A stretch of 64,000 nt of DNA from Clostridium isatidis (lineage in GTDB: Bacteria; Bacillota; Clostridia; Clostridiales; Clostridiaceae): NCBI RefSeq assembly GCF_002285495.1, contig NZ_CP016786.1, positions 200,001-264,000 on the forward strand, read 5' to 3'. Below are positions 63,550 to 64,000 of this stretch, piece after piece (positions within the stretch are counted from its first letter, which is position 1; each line of letters opens with the position of its first letter). Under the pieces are notes generated by a model. It did no database searches. It was not told where the DNA came from and saw nothing but the letters and a program-made list of their open reading frames with translations. A program made the position numbers and the translations under genes.

Positions 63550-63768
63550 ATGTCAAAAGATGATGTAATAGAAATGCAGGGTACAGTACTAGAAGCATTG
63601 CCAAATGCTATGTTCCAAGTAGAACTTGAAAGCGGGCATAAGATTCTAGCACATATATCAGGAAAATTAAGAATGAACTTCATAAGAATTCTTCCAGGGG
63701 ATAAGGTTACAATAGAACTTTCTCCATATGACTTAACAAGAGGTAGAATTACATGGAGAGAAAAATAA
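63550..63768 (+). CDS. infA: Translation initiation factor IF-1
   Basis: 72 residues, single OB fold, SKDDVIEMQGTV start and family length. ATG 63550 gives exactly this; the longer frame from 63526 runs across the SD AAGGAGGG. SD spacing is 12 bases, rather long. Confidence 0.97.
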   Translation: MSKDDVIEMQGTVLEALPNAMFQVELESGHKILAHISGKLRMNFIRILPGDKVTIELSPYDLTRGRITWREK

Positions 63769-63813
63769 AAAATTAATACTAAACGCTACAAAGTTTTACA
63801 AGGAGGGTTAGCG

Positions 63814-63927
63814 ATGAAAGTAAGACCATCAGTTAAGCCTATTTGCGAAAAGTGCAAAGTTATAAAGAGAAAAGGAAGAGTAATGGTTATCTGTGAAAAT
63901 CCTAAGCACAAGCAAAAACAAGGCTAA
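63814..63927 (+). CDS. rpmJ: Ribosomal protein L36
   Basis: 37 residues with zinc ligands C11, C14, C27 and H32 (C+ form). ATG after AAGGAGGG. The remaining 73 bases of the window are AT-rich with TTGACT near 63978 and lead toward the next gene, normally rpsM, outside the window. Confidence 0.97.
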   Translation: MKVRPSVKPICEKCKVIKRKGRVMVICENPKHKQKQG

Positions 63928-64000
63928 TACAATAAAAGTATAGGCAAAAAAGTATTATATTCCTATATGAATTTTATTGACTTTTAACTTAAAGTCAAAT

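Overview
The window is a low-GC, AT-rich Firmicute chromosome segment. Clostridial features include a typical clostridial 2[4Fe-4S] ferredoxin, a modular [FeFe]-hydrogenase, NADP-dependent GapN, a DisA/DarA cyclic-di-AMP pair, a sporulation SigH and a Gin-type SigG inhibitor. The gene order (tmk-darA-holB-ricT; ctsR-clpC; radA-disA-yacL-ispD; cysS-mrnC-rlmB-yacP-sigH; rpmG-secE-nusG-rplKAJL-rpoBC; rpsL-rpsG-fusA-tuf; S10-spc) matches the Bacillus/Clostridium core. I infer Clostridium sensu stricto (cluster I); species is not assigned.

Layout. 1-2550: 3' three quarters of a 23S rRNA gene, a 5S gene, tRNA-Phe and tRNA-Cys, closed by a terminator. 2580-5790: three leftward genes (LD-carboxypeptidase-like, CorA, and an M20-like protein with an altered metal site). 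5895-9530: gin, tmk, darA, holB, ricT, an HMA-like protein without cysteines, and ferredoxin. 9560-13280: a leftward metallo-beta-lactamase-fold protein with a degraded active site, then ctsR-clpC under a clear CtsR operator with no mcsA/mcsB between them. 13480-20330: a redox block, made of trxB-glutaredoxin-gapN behind a CsoR-type palindrome and a two-gene operon of a NuoF-iron-sulfur/GltD fusion plus [FeFe]-hydrogenase. 20440-22270: an unrecorded 53-residue ORF and nagR-nagB with a GntR-type operator. 22415-33431: radA, disA, an unknown Cys-rich protein, yacL, ispD, T-box-proS, cysS, mrnC, rlmB, yacP, sigH.

33447-63927: the translation and transcription supercluster: tRNA-Thr, tuf, rpmG, secE, nusG, rplK, rplA, L10 leader, rplJ, rplL, rpoB, rpoC, rpsL, rpsG, fusA, a second tuf, then rpsJ to rpmJ including secY, adk, map, a KOW protein and infA. 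The two tuf copies differ by one visible synonymous base, implying gene conversion. Several untranslated leaders look regulatory: the proS T-box, L10 leader, matching hairpins before rplK and rplA, a short leader ORF/hairpin before nusG, a stem-loop before rpoB, a long hairpin before rpsL, and a long S10 leader behind tandem promoters.

Most of the window is ordinary core genome. There is no CRISPR array, phage, transposase or obvious defence island. The most interesting content is the redox block, two apparently decayed metalloenzymes, the McsAB-less CtsR-ClpC unit, and the RNA leaders. Many starts were moved from the longest ORF to a codon 5-9 bases after a strong Shine-Dalgarno (SD) sequence. 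All homology statements are from recognition by eye; no database search was run.
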